Source of the DNA: Longirhabdus pacifica
GTDB taxonomy: Bacteria > Bacillota > Bacilli > Paenibacillales > DSM-105158
DNA length: 64,000 bases
Reading direction: 5' to 3'
Assembly (NCBI RefSeq): GCF_004115085.1
Contig: NZ_QXJP01000010.1
Coordinates: 1 to 64,000, forward strand
Both the position numbers and the translations under genes were made by a program. Each line of letters starts with the position of its first letter. The stretch's first letter is position 1. Shown here one piece after another: positions 1 through 8,859 of this stretch. The notes under the pieces are model-generated. The model was not told where the DNA came from, made no database searches, and saw nothing but the letters and a program-made list of their open reading frames with translations.

Positions 1-71
1 CCACTCTCATAAAGTTTTACCATCTGTTGTTTAAATTCAGGTGTAAATGTTCTTCTTGTTCTTTTGGTCAT
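1..71 (-). CDS. IS3-family transposase OrfA, N-terminal fragment (runs off the window)
   Basis: The minus strand reads MTKRTRRTFTPEF followed by KQQMVKLYESG, the typical opening of the helix-turn-helix OrfA protein of IS3/IS150-type insertion sequences. The start is supported by GGAGCG a few bases upstream. Only the first 23 or so codons are inside the window. Bases 72 to about 125 would be the terminal non-coding end of the element, but I could not fix the terminal inverted repeat. The next gene (130-363) ends right at this border, so the insertion probably clipped it. Family assignment rests on N-terminal similarity only. Confidence 0.6.
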   Translation of the reverse strand, partial: MTKRTRRTFTPEFKQQMVKLYES

Positions 72-129
72 TGTAGAACTCGCTCCTCTAATATATTAAT
101 TCTAGTCTACTTGACCTTAATTTTTCTGT

Positions 130-363
130 CTAGCTAAGTGTAGCCGATCCAATATGTTGTTTATAAACAAGTTCATGTTTTTCTTTAATTTCATACTCCC
201 ATTCATTTTCTGATGATTGAATTAATATTGCGTCCTGTGGAATTGAAAAATTATCTTGTTCTGACAGTTTCACAAAATTAATATATTTTTCTTGACTACA
301 TGCTGTTATGATCCATATCATTGTAAAAATAAATAAACACATTTTAATTTTAACGTTTGTCAT
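130..363 (-). CDS. Small putative lipoprotein, probably truncated at its 3' end by the adjacent IS
   Basis: This is a 77-residue protein with a signal peptide of about 20 residues ending in the lipobox-like IITAC, so the mature chain would start at Cys22 and be lipid-anchored. A good GAGGTGATGTT ribosome site precedes the ATG. The remaining 55 residues match no family I recognise. The stop codon lies within a few bases of the presumed IS3-type element end, and the last residues (GSATLS) may be encoded by element DNA. It is best read as a lipoprotein whose C-terminus was lost by insertion. Confidence 0.5.
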   Translation of the reverse strand: MTNVKIKMCLFIFTMIWIITACSQEKYINFVKLSEQDNFSIPQDAILIQSSENEWEYEIKEKHELVYKQHIGSATLS

Positions 364-533
364 AACATCACCTCATCATCATTGTCGTTTAGTTAGAAAG
401 AAGCAAATGAGACAGCATCTCCACTGGATGATCCGTAGTTAATTTTTTTGTTTTAGTAATGTCATTGGAAATATTTTGAAATTTAAAAAGCTCGAAAGCC
501 GTTGTGTGAAGTGGCTTCGGAGCTCTTTGTTGT

Positions 534-812
534 TTATTTTTTTAAATTCATAATTGCTTTTTCTGAAAGTCCTGTAACTTTCTTGATAACGTTAATATCG
601 ACATCTTCTTTCAGCATATTTTCAGCTGTCTTCAAAATTCCTTTTTCCATACCTTTTTCGATTCCTCTTGCGATCCCTTTTTCCCAACCCTTCTTTTCAA
701 TCGCCTCATAAACTTTATTCATTTCCATCACCTCCAAAAATTCGTTTATTTGTTCATCGGATAAAAATTTATGTGACATAGCTAATATCATCGCCAAAAT
801 TCTAGATTGCAT
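534..812 (-). pseudogene. C-terminal remnant of an Rpn/PD-(D/E)XK nuclease-type transposase-like protein
   Basis: The 92 residues match the tail of the Rpn family (recombination-promoting nuclease, about 300 aa when complete). They show the typical helix around FLEVMEMNKVYEAIEKKGWE, then charged repeats of the type EKGMEKG, then the closing helix with VTGLSEKAI. The nuclease core of about 200 residues is missing and the sequence upstream (813-933) does not continue it. I therefore read it as a decayed remnant. Together with the IS end to its left and the gene stumps to its right it marks this corner as a turnover region. Confidence 0.6.
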
Positions 813-933
813 TTTCTCGCTTTTTTTTGTCTATTATATCATTTTCATTTGCTATTTTTTAGACATACATTAATATTATGTTTAACACGCTGTTTTTGCA
901 TTTGAGTCATAGCCTTGTAGCTCATAAAAGTGG

Positions 934-1959
934 CTAAACCTTTAAAACCATCCGGATTGTTTTCAAGATGTGCCCATCAAAATGATCATCAAACTCTTCT
1001 ATTACTTCAAAGCCTTTTGCTTCATAAAAGCTTTTACCAATGGTATTCTCTTTTTCAACATTGATGTAAATTTCTTTTACATTATTCAGGTTTTTAATTC
1101 CTTCTTGTAGTAATGCCGAACCTATTCCTTGTCCTTGATACTGCGGATAAAGATAAATGGCAGCTAGCTCGACTTTACCTTGTTTTTTTACTGGTGAAAA
1201 ATTTGCAAAGCCTACAATTTCTCCTTCCCGTTCAGATATTAGCATAAGGGTGTTATCTAAGCGTTTTTGCATCATTTCATCGCTATACGCAGATTTTAAA
1301 AAATTCTCTTGAATTTCGAAAGGAATAATCCCTTCATAAGTGGCATTCCAACTTGCTTTAGCAACTTGTTGAACTTGCTTTATATCTTCTTGTTTCATTT
1401 TACGAATGTTGTATTTTTCTGTGTCTGATATTCTCATGCTAAATATGTTGTGTACAAACGCTTCTTTGGCATCGGTGTACTCATTTATATTGCAAGCTGA
1501 ATTTTCAACAAGAGATATTTTTAATTGCTCATACTCTTTTTTAAGTGATTGGTTACTGTTCAAACAGTCTCTAAAAAATTTTAAATTGCACCATTTTTCT
1601 CCTTTATATGGGACAAGGTGAACAAAGTGCGTCTTTACTTGATAGGTGTCGTCTTTAAATTTTGCTAGTACAATCTCATCCTCCCTCTCTACTTTTAATA
1701 ATCTGTGAAAGCCAACTTCTTTAAGATTTGTGAAGAATGATGTAGAAATATTATGTATGTTGTTAACACCAACCATAATATCAATGATTGGCTTTGCTAC
1801 GATGCCTTTGATTGCTGTACTTCCAATATGTATTATCTTCTCTTGATCTACATGTGTTGCTGCATGGATACGCTGCTGAACATGTTTGAATTCATTTTCC
1901 CACTTTTCATCCTGTGGTTGTACTAATTTGACTTCGCCTTTTTTTAGTCCTAGTTCCAT
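934..1959 (-). CDS. GrpB-family protein fused to a GNAT acetyltransferase
   Basis: Residues 1 to about 175 are a GrpB (UPF0157, nucleotidyltransferase-fold) domain with the hallmark IIHIGSTAIKGIVAKPIIDI. Residues about 182 to 341 are a GNAT domain with a classic acetyl-CoA loop YQGQGIGSALLQEG and the downstream FYEAKGFEV motif. A GGGGGC ribosome site precedes the ATG. The two families usually occur as separate proteins, so this is a fusion. The substrate is unknown; GNAT domains acetylate small-molecule amines or proteins and the role of GrpB is poorly defined. It appears monocistronic and intact although its neighbours are decayed. Confidence 0.85.
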   Translation of the reverse strand: MELGLKKGEVKLVQPQDEKWENEFKHVQQRIHAATHVDQEKIIHIGSTAIKGIVAKPIIDIMVGVNNIHNISTSFFTNLKEVGFHRLLKVEREDEIVLAKFKDDTYQVKTHFVHLVPYKGEKWCNLKFFRDCLNSNQSLKKEYEQLKISLVENSACNINEYTDAKEAFVHNIFSMRISDTEKYNIRKMKQEDIKQVQQVAKASWNATYEGIIPFEIQENFLKSAYSDEMMQKRLDNTLMLISEREGEIVGFANFSPVKKQGKVELAAIYLYPQYQGQGIGSALLQEGIKNLNNVKEIYINVEKENTIGKSFYEAKGFEVIEEFDDHFDGHILKTIRMVLKV

Positions 1960-2076
1960 CTCATAAGCCCCCTTTAAATTTAATTTTTTTCACTATGTAG
2001 TCATAGCGTTTCTATTTCATTGTTGGTCACCTTAGTAGTCCTTTTCCTTTTATTATATAATAACGGAGTTTACACA

Positions 2077-2352
2077 TCACAACTCATTTTCTTTAATCTT
2101 TTCAATAAATGAAATTAGGATTTTATTTCCCTCCAGGTCTTTGCGTCGAACAAATTGTGTAGGCATATTCCGATATTTTTCTGGTAAAAGGGTAACGTGG
2201 TATGCTTCTCTTTCATCGTTATTAGTGATGACGGATGTAGGCAAAATGGCTGAAGCTAAGGCTAATTTAACACAGTTTAACAACGTGTGTAAGGCGTTTA
2301 CTTCTATCACATTAGCTGCTTTCTCTCCTCTAACTTCTAGCCATTCCATCAA
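2077..2352 (-). pseudogene. C-terminal stump of a LysR-type transcriptional regulator
   Basis: The 91 residues resemble the effector-binding domain of CynR/CitR-type LysR regulators: a VIEVNALHTLLNCV helix, then LALASAILP, then the final strand with NMPTQFVRRKD. The DNA-binding helix-turn-helix and about two thirds of the protein are absent. On the other side of position 2360 lies the C-terminal stump of an oxidoreductase on the opposite strand. LysR regulators are often divergent from such enzymes, so one deletion could have removed both promoters and both 5' halves. Confidence 0.6.
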
Positions 2353-2385
2353 TACACTTCACAATGGACATCCTTCTGGAAAAAC

Positions 2386-2733
2386 AGCCCAAGTGTTTTT
2401 TCTAGTCTTTCCGCTGCTGGTGTAGATTATATTCACACTACACAATATAGAGCGTATAAACCAGCATTTGGGGAACATGGTCATACACTTGCTTATCTTG
2501 CGAAAAAGTATGGTAACGTACCTGTTATTGCAAATGGACATTTAGGAAACCCATCCAAAGCAGAAGAAATGATTGCAAATGAGAATACTGATTTTGTTGC
2601 ATTAGGAACAAGTGCTTTAGTAAATCCGGACTGGCCGAATAAAGTAAAAGAAAATGAATCGCTAACTGCCTTTGATCATCGTGTGCTTGAGACCATTGCG
2701 GTTATAAGAGATGAGGAGCTGGATTCATTCTGA
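2386..2733 (+). pseudogene. C-terminal stump of an old-yellow-enzyme (NADH:flavin oxidoreductase)
   Basis: The plus strand in the frame ending at the TGA at 2731-2733 reads AAGVDYIHTTQYRAYKPAFG, then PVIANGHLGNPSKAEEM, then DFVALGTSALVNPDWPNKV. This is the last third of the OYE TIM barrel, including the FMN-phosphate loop region (IANGHL and ALGTSAL). No start codon, ribosome site or N-terminal barrel precedes it; the frame fades near 2380. It is a broken gene left beside the LysR stump. The 2734-2899 stretch after it contains only a terminator of the next gene. Confidence 0.65.
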
Positions 2734-2824
2734 TTTTTGTGTTTCACCTTATATTAATGGATGAAGAGCCCCCATTTTTCTTCTACATTAAAATATTTCA
2801 ACGATAAAAGACAATCTCCTGCAT

Positions 2825-2852
2825 AAAAAGGATACACCGAAGTGTATCCTTT
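2825..2852 (-). terminator. Rho-independent terminator of the M23/lipase-like fusion gene
   Basis: AAAGGATACAC, loop CGAA, and GTGTATCCTTT form a perfect 11-bp stem. On the minus strand it is followed by a T-rich tail. It lies about 50 bases after the stop codon at 2900. Confidence 0.8.
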
Positions 2853-2899
2853 ACTATTGATTCCTTATGACTTTTTAAATGACTGTGAATGTTTACACA

Positions 2900-5023
2900 T
2901 TATGGATTCACTTTGAAATTCACTTCGGGGTACTTCTCTCCTAGCTGCTGTAATGTATCTTCATCCTTACCTTTGATATAACGATCAAAAAATGCAAGCG
3001 TGAATTCGTTGATTAATCGATGATTGTACCTCGCATCTTCACCTTCTGCACGTATCATAGATCCATATAAGGTCATATCAGTGAAACTGCTATGTGTTGC
3101 ATATGGCATGACTAATGACATGCCTCCATTTTCAACACTATTTTCCCAATCTGTAATTACTTTATAGTATCGTTTTTCTACCTCTTCCCGAGGTTCGCCC
3201 GTCTGTTCTGCTATCTTCAACCATTCTTCAAGACTATGAGGGATAGTCATAAAGAAAAATGGTTTATCTACACCTTCTTCAGGCACTGTTCCTCCGTACA
3301 ACCCACCGTCCATGTTAATAGCCGCTTTCACGCGATCATCTTGTTCCAACATCCAAAATGATTTAGCTCCTCCAAAGGAATGTCCGAACATCCCTATGGA
3401 ATCCATAATTAGCTTCCCTGTGAAACGATCATCTAAATTTCCATTGTTAAGTTGTTCAAGCTGATCAAGTACGAAGGAAGCATCTTCTTTCCATATGGTC
3501 ATGAAAGTATTCAGATCTTCATCAGATGGTCTAGCCTCAACTGGCATTTTCACCGTTCTCCCATCTGGAAATACAGTTGCCAAAGCATGATACGTATGTT
3601 CAATGGAAACGACAATGTAACCATGACTTGCTAGTTCTTCCATTTGAAATGTATTTGAGTTGCGATACACACCCATACCATGAGAGAAGATGAGCACAGG
3701 GTATTGACCTTGCTCTAGGGAAACGGTGGCTTCTGGATAAGAGTTTGTTTCGATAAGATTTAGATGACTCATCGATCCTCCAACTGCTTGTGCCAATACT
3801 TCTGTCAATTGTTGTGTTAGGTAATGATCAGGATTACCGATTTCTGCTTCAGCTGGATACCATACCTGTACCATCAATTCACGTTTTGCGTCTGGATCAT
3901 CGCTAAACGTTTCTGCGCGACTCTCATCTATCCAATGATACGTTTCCGTTCCTACTGGATATGTTCCTGTAGGCTCCTCAAATGAAAACATTGGGAATGG
4001 ATCTTCAACAACTTGTCCGCCAATTAGATCATCAAAATGAGTAAAGTTTATGCGAATGGATTTCCCATTCAAAAAGTCAGGACTATCTGAAACTTGAAAG
4101 TGAAGGTGTGGTTGAGTAGATTCTCCTGAATTGCCTACTTGTCCTATTAAATCACCTACTGTAATCTCATCTCCTACATTCACCGCAACTGATCCTTGCT
4201 TTAAATGGACATAATAGCTGTATTCATTATTTCCATGATCGATAATCACGTGATTTCCTAATAGCTGTTCACTGTTTAGCTCCCCTGGAACGTTGTCTAC
4301 AATGCCATCTTCTGCAACTACAATTGTACCGTTTGCTGGTGCGATGACATCTTCTCCAAAGACAAAATAGCTTTCATTGTTTTTGGCATCACCTTCATAC
4401 GTCCATTCGTCTTCGACGATGATAAAATCATATGCATATCTGTTTAACTCGAAATTGCCGTAATGATGATTGTCTATGGCATTAGCGCCTCCACCGCTTA
4501 CAAACATTTGTCCTGTAAAAGGAAGTTTAAAGTATGTTTCCGTTCGAATGGCATCTGTATCGGAATGTTGTTCACCAGATAACGGTAAAATATCTTGAAC
4601 ATATTGATTTTTATCAAAGAATATATACAGGACTTTCTTTTCTGATGAATCACTCCATCTATAGGATGATTCTCCGTTTAGCGTCATCGTTTTGCGCAGG
4701 TGATATTTCCCCTCCACTCCTTCATTAAGATAGTTTACGACTTCTTTCCAATCTTCATAAGGTATTACATCTTTGAGTTCTGTAGATAACTGAGCGTAGG
4801 TCTTTTTGTATTTTCCTTTCAGCATGGCATTTGCAAAATGTATCGGTTTAATAAGTTTCCCTTTAAACATCTCTTCTTTCGTTTGTTGTATTTGATCATC
4901 ATCGTTACTTTGTATCTCTTCTGCTGCTGAATTGATTGGACTTACTATACTAATAAAAAAAGCGATGATGAGCGATATTGTTAATAAATTCTTTTTATTT
5001 AGAACAAACAATTGATTTAACAC
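2900..5023 (-). CDS. Secreted two-domain protein: M23 peptidase domain plus PAF-acetylhydrolase-like alpha/beta hydrolase
   Basis: The roughly 707-residue product has an N-terminal signal peptide or anchor (residues about 12-35) and an uncharacterised DUF3887-like segment (about 55-150). An M23 (LytM) peptidase domain follows at about 170-330, with NRYAYDF, then GNHVIIDHGNNEYSYYVHL and the closing HLHFQ zinc ligand motif. The C-terminal half (about 350-700) is an alpha/beta hydrolase of the platelet-activating-factor acetylhydrolase/dienelactone type with LIFSHGMG and the nucleophile elbow GHSFGG. GAGGAG stands 8 bases before the GTG at 5023, which is preferred to the GTG at 5029. Wall peptidase and lipase-like domains in one chain are uncommon. 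The first zinc ligand of M23 appears as Asn in the NRYAYDF motif, so peptidase activity is uncertain. Confidence 0.8.
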   Translation of the reverse strand: MLNQLFVLNKKNLLTISLIIAFFISIVSPINSAAEEIQSNDDDQIQQTKEEMFKGKLIKPIHFANAMLKGKYKKTYAQLSTELKDVIPYEDWKEVVNYLNEGVEGKYHLRKTMTLNGESSYRWSDSSEKKVLYIFFDKNQYVQDILPLSGEQHSDTDAIRTETYFKLPFTGQMFVSGGGANAIDNHHYGNFELNRYAYDFIIVEDEWTYEGDAKNNESYFVFGEDVIAPANGTIVVAEDGIVDNVPGELNSEQLLGNHVIIDHGNNEYSYYVHLKQGSVAVNVGDEITVGDLIGQVGNSGESTQPHLHFQVSDSPDFLNGKSIRINFTHFDDLIGGQVVEDPFPMFSFEEPTGTYPVGTETYHWIDESRAETFSDDPDAKRELMVQVWYPAEAEIGNPDHYLTQQLTEVLAQAVGGSMSHLNLIETNSYPEATVSLEQGQYPVLIFSHGMGVYRNSNTFQMEELASHGYIVVSIEHTYHALATVFPDGRTVKMPVEARPSDEDLNTFMTIWKEDASFVLDQLEQLNNGNLDDRFTGKLIMDSIGMFGHSFGGAKSFWMLEQDDRVKAAINMDGGLYGGTVPEEGVDKPFFFMTIPHSLEEWLKIAEQTGEPREEVEKRYYKVITDWENSVENGGMSLVMPYATHSSFTDMTLYGSMIRAEGEDARYNHRLINEFTLAFFDRYIKGKDEDTLQQLGEKYPEVNFKVNP

Positions 5024-5051
5024 ATACACATCTCCTCAGTTTTATTTTTAT

Positions 5052-5118
5052 ATAAGTGGAATGAACTTTTTCAATCAACTTATTTTGAACTAAAAGTTGG
5101 TTACAAATCAGATCTATA
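5052..5118. repeat. Modular intergenic repeat, degenerate copy A
   Basis: It begins ATAAGTGGAATGAAC and closes with CAACTTAT, matching the left hairpin module of the copies at 9572, 34933 and 43628. The TTGGTTAC further on recalls the loop of the right module. It lies about 25 bases upstream of the start at 5023. The rest of the 5119-5377 gap is AT-rich and I see no gene in it. Confidence 0.5.
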
Positions 5119-5377
5119 AAAGAATTACATGGCAACCTCCTCCTTTATGTGATATAAAACTATAATAATCGTTTGTATAATACAATTCTATAGACTATTG
5201 TCCAGTTTTTTCCTTAACTATGGTCTAGTCATTGAATTAGAGTAATATCAGTGTGTTTTAATAACGAGTATATAGAAGTGAGGGACTGAGAACCATCGAT
5301 TTATATTACAATTGTGGGTTTAACCTTACAATTCTGTCATGTCATGTCTCGATGAAAAATGTTAACAATATGCCTTT

Positions 5378-5430
5378 ATAAAAAAAGCTGTTCGCCAGCA
5401 GGATGTTTACAATCTGCTAGACGAACAGCA
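5378..5430 (-). terminator. Terminator of the DEAD-box helicase gene
   Basis: Minus-strand GCTGTTCG pairs with CGAACAGC around an extended inner stem (CTAGCAGA with TCCTGCTGG, imperfect). A run of seven T follows. It starts within about 10 bases of the helicase stop codon. Confidence 0.85.
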
Positions 5431-5437
5431 ATCTTCT

Positions 5438-6823
5438 TTAACCTCTACCTCTTCCCCTTCTACCCGTATTTCTACTGTTTGCACTATTTCGCTTGTTGTT
5501 ACGGTTTTGTTTGCGATCTTGAGAAGATTTAGATGTCGTGTTATGTTGATTTGACTTACTTTTTCGTGCGTTTGTTTTTGTTTTTGATGGCGATGTACGT
5601 TTTGTTCCACTGTTGTTTGGTTTATTTTTATGAAATGACTTGGATTTATCTCCAGCTGTTTTTCTCGGCTTACGGTCTGCCTTCTCTCTGTCTTCATTGG
5701 CGTCGTTTTGCTTGTTTTTGCGCTTCATGTTTTGTTTGATGGCCGTTTCAATTTCTTTTAAACGGTGTCGATCTCTTGAAGTTGCAAGTGTAATTGCGAC
5801 CCCTTTTTCCCCTGCTCTTCCTGTTCTTCCGATGCGATGAATATATCCTTCCGTGTCCTGTGGCATGTCATAGTTGAAAACGGTAGTTACACCTTCCACA
5901 TCGAGCCCTCTAGCTGCCACATCCGTTGCTACCAGTAGTTGTATTTTCATTTCACGGAAGCTTTTCATGACTTTTTCTCTTTTTGCCTGAGAAAGATCAC
6001 CGTGTATCGTATCCACTAAGTATCCTTCTTCAAGCAAGGCTTCATATAGTGTCTGTGCTCTTCGCTTTGTTCTACAAAAGATGATGGCCAAAAATGGACG
6101 ATATTCATCAATAAGATGACGAAGTGTTTGTTGTTTGGCTCTGTCTGTTGTTTCTACGACAATTTGACTAATTTGCTTTAATGTTACTTGCTTGTCTTGG
6201 GCCTGAATATGAATGTGTGCAGGTTTCTTCATGTAGCGCTCTGCCAGTGTACGAATTTGCGCTGGAATGGTTGCTGAAAACAGCATGGTTTGCCTTTTAT
6301 CTGATGTATGTTGAATGATTTGTTCTACTTCTGGTAAAAAACCCATATGTAGCATCTGATCCGCTTCATCTAACACGAGTGTTTGCACTTTATACAAATG
6401 TATCGTTTCTCTTCGAAGGTGATCCAGTAATCTTCCAGGTGTAGCAATGATGATTTGTGCTCCACCCTCTAATTTACGAAGTTGTTTCTCTACATCTTGT
6501 CCACCATAAATCGCTAACACTTTTATTTTCTCTTGAAAAGCAGCATATTTTTTGCACTCTGCTGTAATTTGTAAGGCAAGTTCTCTCGTTGGTGCGACGA
6601 TAAGCGCTTGCGGTTGTTTAGATGATACATCTATTTTCTGTAAAATAGGCAATACAAAAGCTAATGTTTTTCCCGTCCCCGTTTGTGCTTGTGCAATAAT
6701 ATCGTTGCCTTCTAAGGCTAATGGTATACTTTCTTTTTGCACAGGAGTGGGCTCAATTAGCGCATTTGCCTTCAATTGTTCATGTAGTTCAGTTTGAATG
6801 CCTAAGTTTTTAAATGTGCTCAT
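5438..6823 (-). CDS. DEAD-box ATP-dependent RNA helicase
   Basis: The 461-residue protein carries all helicase motifs in order: AQTGTGKT (Walker A), [20 protein letters not shown], then TDVAARGLD and [10 protein letters not shown]. Residues about 375-461 are a basic low-complexity tail rich in Lys, Asn, Ser and Arg that ends RGRGRG and probably binds RNA. AGAGGTG lies 6 bases before the ATG at 6823, so the in-frame ATG at 6847 is not preferred. It belongs to the CshA/DeaD group that unwinds structured RNA in cold growth, ribosome assembly or mRNA decay; I cannot assign which paralogue. It is monocistronic with its own terminator. Confidence 0.9.
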   Translation of the reverse strand: MSTFKNLGIQTELHEQLKANALIEPTPVQKESIPLALEGNDIIAQAQTGTGKTLAFVLPILQKIDVSSKQPQALIVAPTRELALQITAECKKYAAFQEKIKVLAIYGGQDVEKQLRKLEGGAQIIIATPGRLLDHLRRETIHLYKVQTLVLDEADQMLHMGFLPEVEQIIQHTSDKRQTMLFSATIPAQIRTLAERYMKKPAHIHIQAQDKQVTLKQISQIVVETTDRAKQQTLRHLIDEYRPFLAIIFCRTKRRAQTLYEALLEEGYLVDTIHGDLSQAKREKVMKSFREMKIQLLVATDVAARGLDVEGVTTVFNYDMPQDTEGYIHRIGRTGRAGEKGVAITLATSRDRHRLKEIETAIKQNMKRKNKQNDANEDREKADRKPRKTAGDKSKSFHKNKPNNSGTKRTSPSKTKTNARKSKSNQHNTTSKSSQDRKQNRNNKRNSANSRNTGRRGRGRG

Positions 6824-7030
6824 GTTGACACCTCTTTCTTTTTCCATTCCTTCATCATATCATGTGTGAGATGAAAGTACGATATACAATTTGAAAAATA
6901 ATGTGAATAACCGTACTTCTTGTTAGTTCAGGTTCACAAAGCTATTCTTTGTTAATTTTTTTGATTTGTTAACTTATTGTGGTCAGATAAAAATGCATGT
7001 AGCTTATTTCATAATGCTTTCGTGTCAATC

Positions 7031-7116
7031 CAAATACCTATTTAGTGAAAGAGGTTAGTTTGTTTATACTATTTATGATGTAAACTATTGTTTTATATAT
7101 TTAGATTTAATATAAT
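7031..7116 (+). promoter_or_regulatory. SigA-type promoter and upstream box of lipoprotein gene 1
   Basis: The -35 TTGTTT (7088-7093) and -10 TATAAT (7111-7116) are separated by 17 bases. About 45 bases upstream lies CAAATACCTATTTA, an almost perfect inverted repeat of CAAATA. The same box at the same relative position precedes the two paralogues, which suggests a shared regulator. The rest of the 6824-7184 gap shows nothing else. Confidence 0.6.
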
Positions 7117-7184
7117 CTTTTCATGCATGTTAAATTAAAATATGTATTTTATGCATTTCAAACACATTTAAAGAGGTGAGGATA

Positions 7185-7709
7185 GTGAAGAAAGGTATTA
7201 TTTTTGGTTTTATTTTGATGTTGAGTATCGTGTTAACTGCATGTGGTGGTAGCGAGGGTGTGTCCGTACAAGATGATTTAATATCTTTTGTGAATGATGG
7301 TATGGCCAAGTATGAAGAGGAACAAAGTGAAAATTTGGAAAAATTTGAGCAATCTACTGGGAGTGCTTTAGTATTAACAGATGAAGAATTTACTGAACTT
7401 AAAAAAGTACATGATGATATTATTTCACTTTTAGACAATATTGAAGTACCTGAGACCGATGAAGTAAAGAGTTTACATAAGAAATATGTTGAATTCTCTA
7501 AAAATACATTATCCGTTTCACTCGGTGTATTTGAGAGTTTTAAAAATGGAGATAAAGAAAAAGTTAAAGCTGAAACAAAATTAATGAATACATTAAGACA
7601 AGACTTATTTAACTTTATGACAGAGTTAAACATGTTAGCGGAAGAGCATGATGTATTTATTGAACAAGTAGTAGATGGAAATGCACACTTGAAAGCTTAT
7701 AAAAAATAG
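7185..7709 (+). CDS. Lipoprotein, tandem paralogue 1 of 3
   Basis: The product has about 174 residues with a signal peptide ending LTAC and GGS, so it is a lipid-anchored outer-face protein. The mature part is acidic and alpha-helical, with conserved QDDLISFVND near the N-terminus, a central VPETDEVKSLHKKYVE segment and AEEHDVFIEQ near the end. The family name is unknown to me. GAGGTG lies 6 bases before GTG at 7185, which aligns with the paralogues better than the GTG at 7176. Upstream box, promoter, coding region and terminator are all repeated in the next two genes, so the whole unit was duplicated in tandem. Confidence 0.8.
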   Translation: MKKGIIFGFILMLSIVLTACGGSEGVSVQDDLISFVNDGMAKYEEEQSENLEKFEQSTGSALVLTDEEFTELKKVHDDIISLLDNIEVPETDEVKSLHKKYVEFSKNTLSVSLGVFESFKNGDKEKVKAETKLMNTLRQDLFNFMTELNMLAEEHDVFIEQVVDGNAHLKAYKK

Positions 7710-7743
7710 CGAAGATAACATGACTTTTTTGTAAGACAATGCT

Positions 7744-7768
7744 ATCCCCAGTTGGGGATTTTTTTATT
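7744..7768 (+). terminator. Terminator of lipoprotein gene 1
   Basis: ATCCCC, loop AGTT, GGGGAT, then a run of T. The same stem closes the two paralogues. Confidence 0.85.
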
Positions 7769-7863
7769 TTTCAAGTTATGGTGTCTGAGGTAAAATATAA
7801 TTAATTTACTGGTATATTATAGTTATTAGTAAAAATTATTTCATAAAACTTATTATTTAGATC

Positions 7864-7950
7864 TAAATACCTATTTGATTATATTATCTGGTCTCATTAT
7901 ACTATTTTTTATATAAACTATTGATTTAATATGTTTCGATCTAATATAAT
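7864..7950 (+). promoter_or_regulatory. SigA-type promoter and upstream box of lipoprotein gene 2
   Basis: TTGATT (7921-7926) and TATAAT (7945-7950) are 18 bases apart. TAAATACCTATTTGA lies upstream in the same relative position as in genes 1 and 3. Between this promoter and the gene is an extra leader of about 70 bases that is absent from the paralogues; it contains the small hairpin AAGCATGATCGTGCTT. Confidence 0.6.
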
Positions 7951-8086
7951 CATTTCATGCATATTAAATTGTTTTTTAAAGTGTGGGCTGTAGAGGATGA
8001 GGTGCATAGAGAGAGAACGTCATCTCAAGCATGATCGTGCTTAAATTAAAATATGTATAACAAACACATTTATAGGGGTGAGCATA

Positions 8087-8620
8087 GTGAAGAAAGGTCT
8101 AATTTTTGGTTTTATTTTAATGTTGAGTATCGTATTAACTGCATGTGGTGGTAGCGACGAGGTGTCTGTACAAGATGATTTAATATCTTTTGTGAATGAG
8201 GCGGCTAAGATTGATAAGGAACATGTGGAGAGTTCTGCTAAATTAGAAAACTTAATGGAACCAGTTCTAGCTACAGGTGTTTTTGATATAACAGAGGAAG
8301 AATACGATGACCTTGTCAAAACACTGGAAGAAATGATTTCATCACTCGATAATTTGTCAGAGCCTGAGACAGAAGAAGTAAAGAGTTTATACAACCAACA
8401 TGTTGACTCTTCTAAAAAAATATTTACAGCTACACTAGGTATTTTTGAAGCAATGAAAAATGGAGATATGGTAAAAGTTACTGAAGAAACAGTAGTGATG
8501 ACAGAAGCTACAAGTGAACTTTTAGATACGACATTGAAACTGAATACTTTAGCTGCAGAACATGATGTAATATTAGAGTTAGACGAATTAGGTGTAATAA
8601 CGAAAGCTTCTAAAAAATAA
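8087..8620 (+). CDS. Lipoprotein, tandem paralogue 2 of 3
   Basis: The product has about 177 residues. The signal peptide is nearly identical to paralogue 1, with FGFILMLSIVLTAC then GGS, and the mature chain starts at that Cys. Shared blocks are QDDLISFVNE, a PETEEVKSLYNQHVD segment and AAEHDVILE. The middle has diverged, including an ITEEEYDDLVKTLEEMISS helix. GGGGTG precedes the GTG start at 8087. The strong conservation of the export signal with divergence of the exposed part fits a small family of surface lipoproteins; the function is unknown. Confidence 0.8.
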   Translation: MKKGLIFGFILMLSIVLTACGGSDEVSVQDDLISFVNEAAKIDKEHVESSAKLENLMEPVLATGVFDITEEEYDDLVKTLEEMISSLDNLSEPETEEVKSLYNQHVDSSKKIFTATLGIFEAMKNGDMVKVTEETVVMTEATSELLDTTLKLNTLAAEHDVILELDELGVITKASKK

Positions 8621-8647
8621 TTTAAACTACATTATTTTAAGGATACT

Positions 8648-8670
8648 ATCCCCTTTTTAGGGGATTTTTT
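8648..8670 (+). terminator. Terminator of lipoprotein gene 2
   Basis: ATCCCC, TTTTTA loop, GGGGAT, then T-run; same stem as in genes 1 and 3. Confidence 0.85.
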
Positions 8671-8713
8671 ATGATTGTAACATAGTAGTGTGTGAAATGA
8701 ATACAGTGAATCT

Positions 8714-8798
8714 GAATACCTATTTGAGAATATTTAGTAGTCATTAAATACTAAAATGTGTATAAAATATTGTTTAATTTATATACATTTAATATAAT
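8714..8798 (+). promoter_or_regulatory. SigA-type promoter and upstream box of lipoprotein gene 3
   Basis: TTGTTT (8770-8775) and TATAAT (8793-8798) are 17 bases apart. The conserved box appears as GAATACCTATTTGA about 45 bases upstream. Confidence 0.6.
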
Positions 8799-8859
8799 CA
8801 TTTATGTACACTGTACCCATTTTTAAGTAATTAGATTAAATACATTTATAGGAGTGAGC

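Noticed and set aside
5407-5697. Alternative frame overlapping the helicase C-terminus
   Set aside because: It is a by-product of the low-complexity basic tail and has no ribosome site.
7130-7633. Long minus-strand frame opposite lipoprotein gene 1 (and similar frames opposite genes 2 and 3)
   Set aside because: They are antisense to clearly coding genes with signal peptides and terminators, lack ribosome sites and only mirror the repeated coding sequence.
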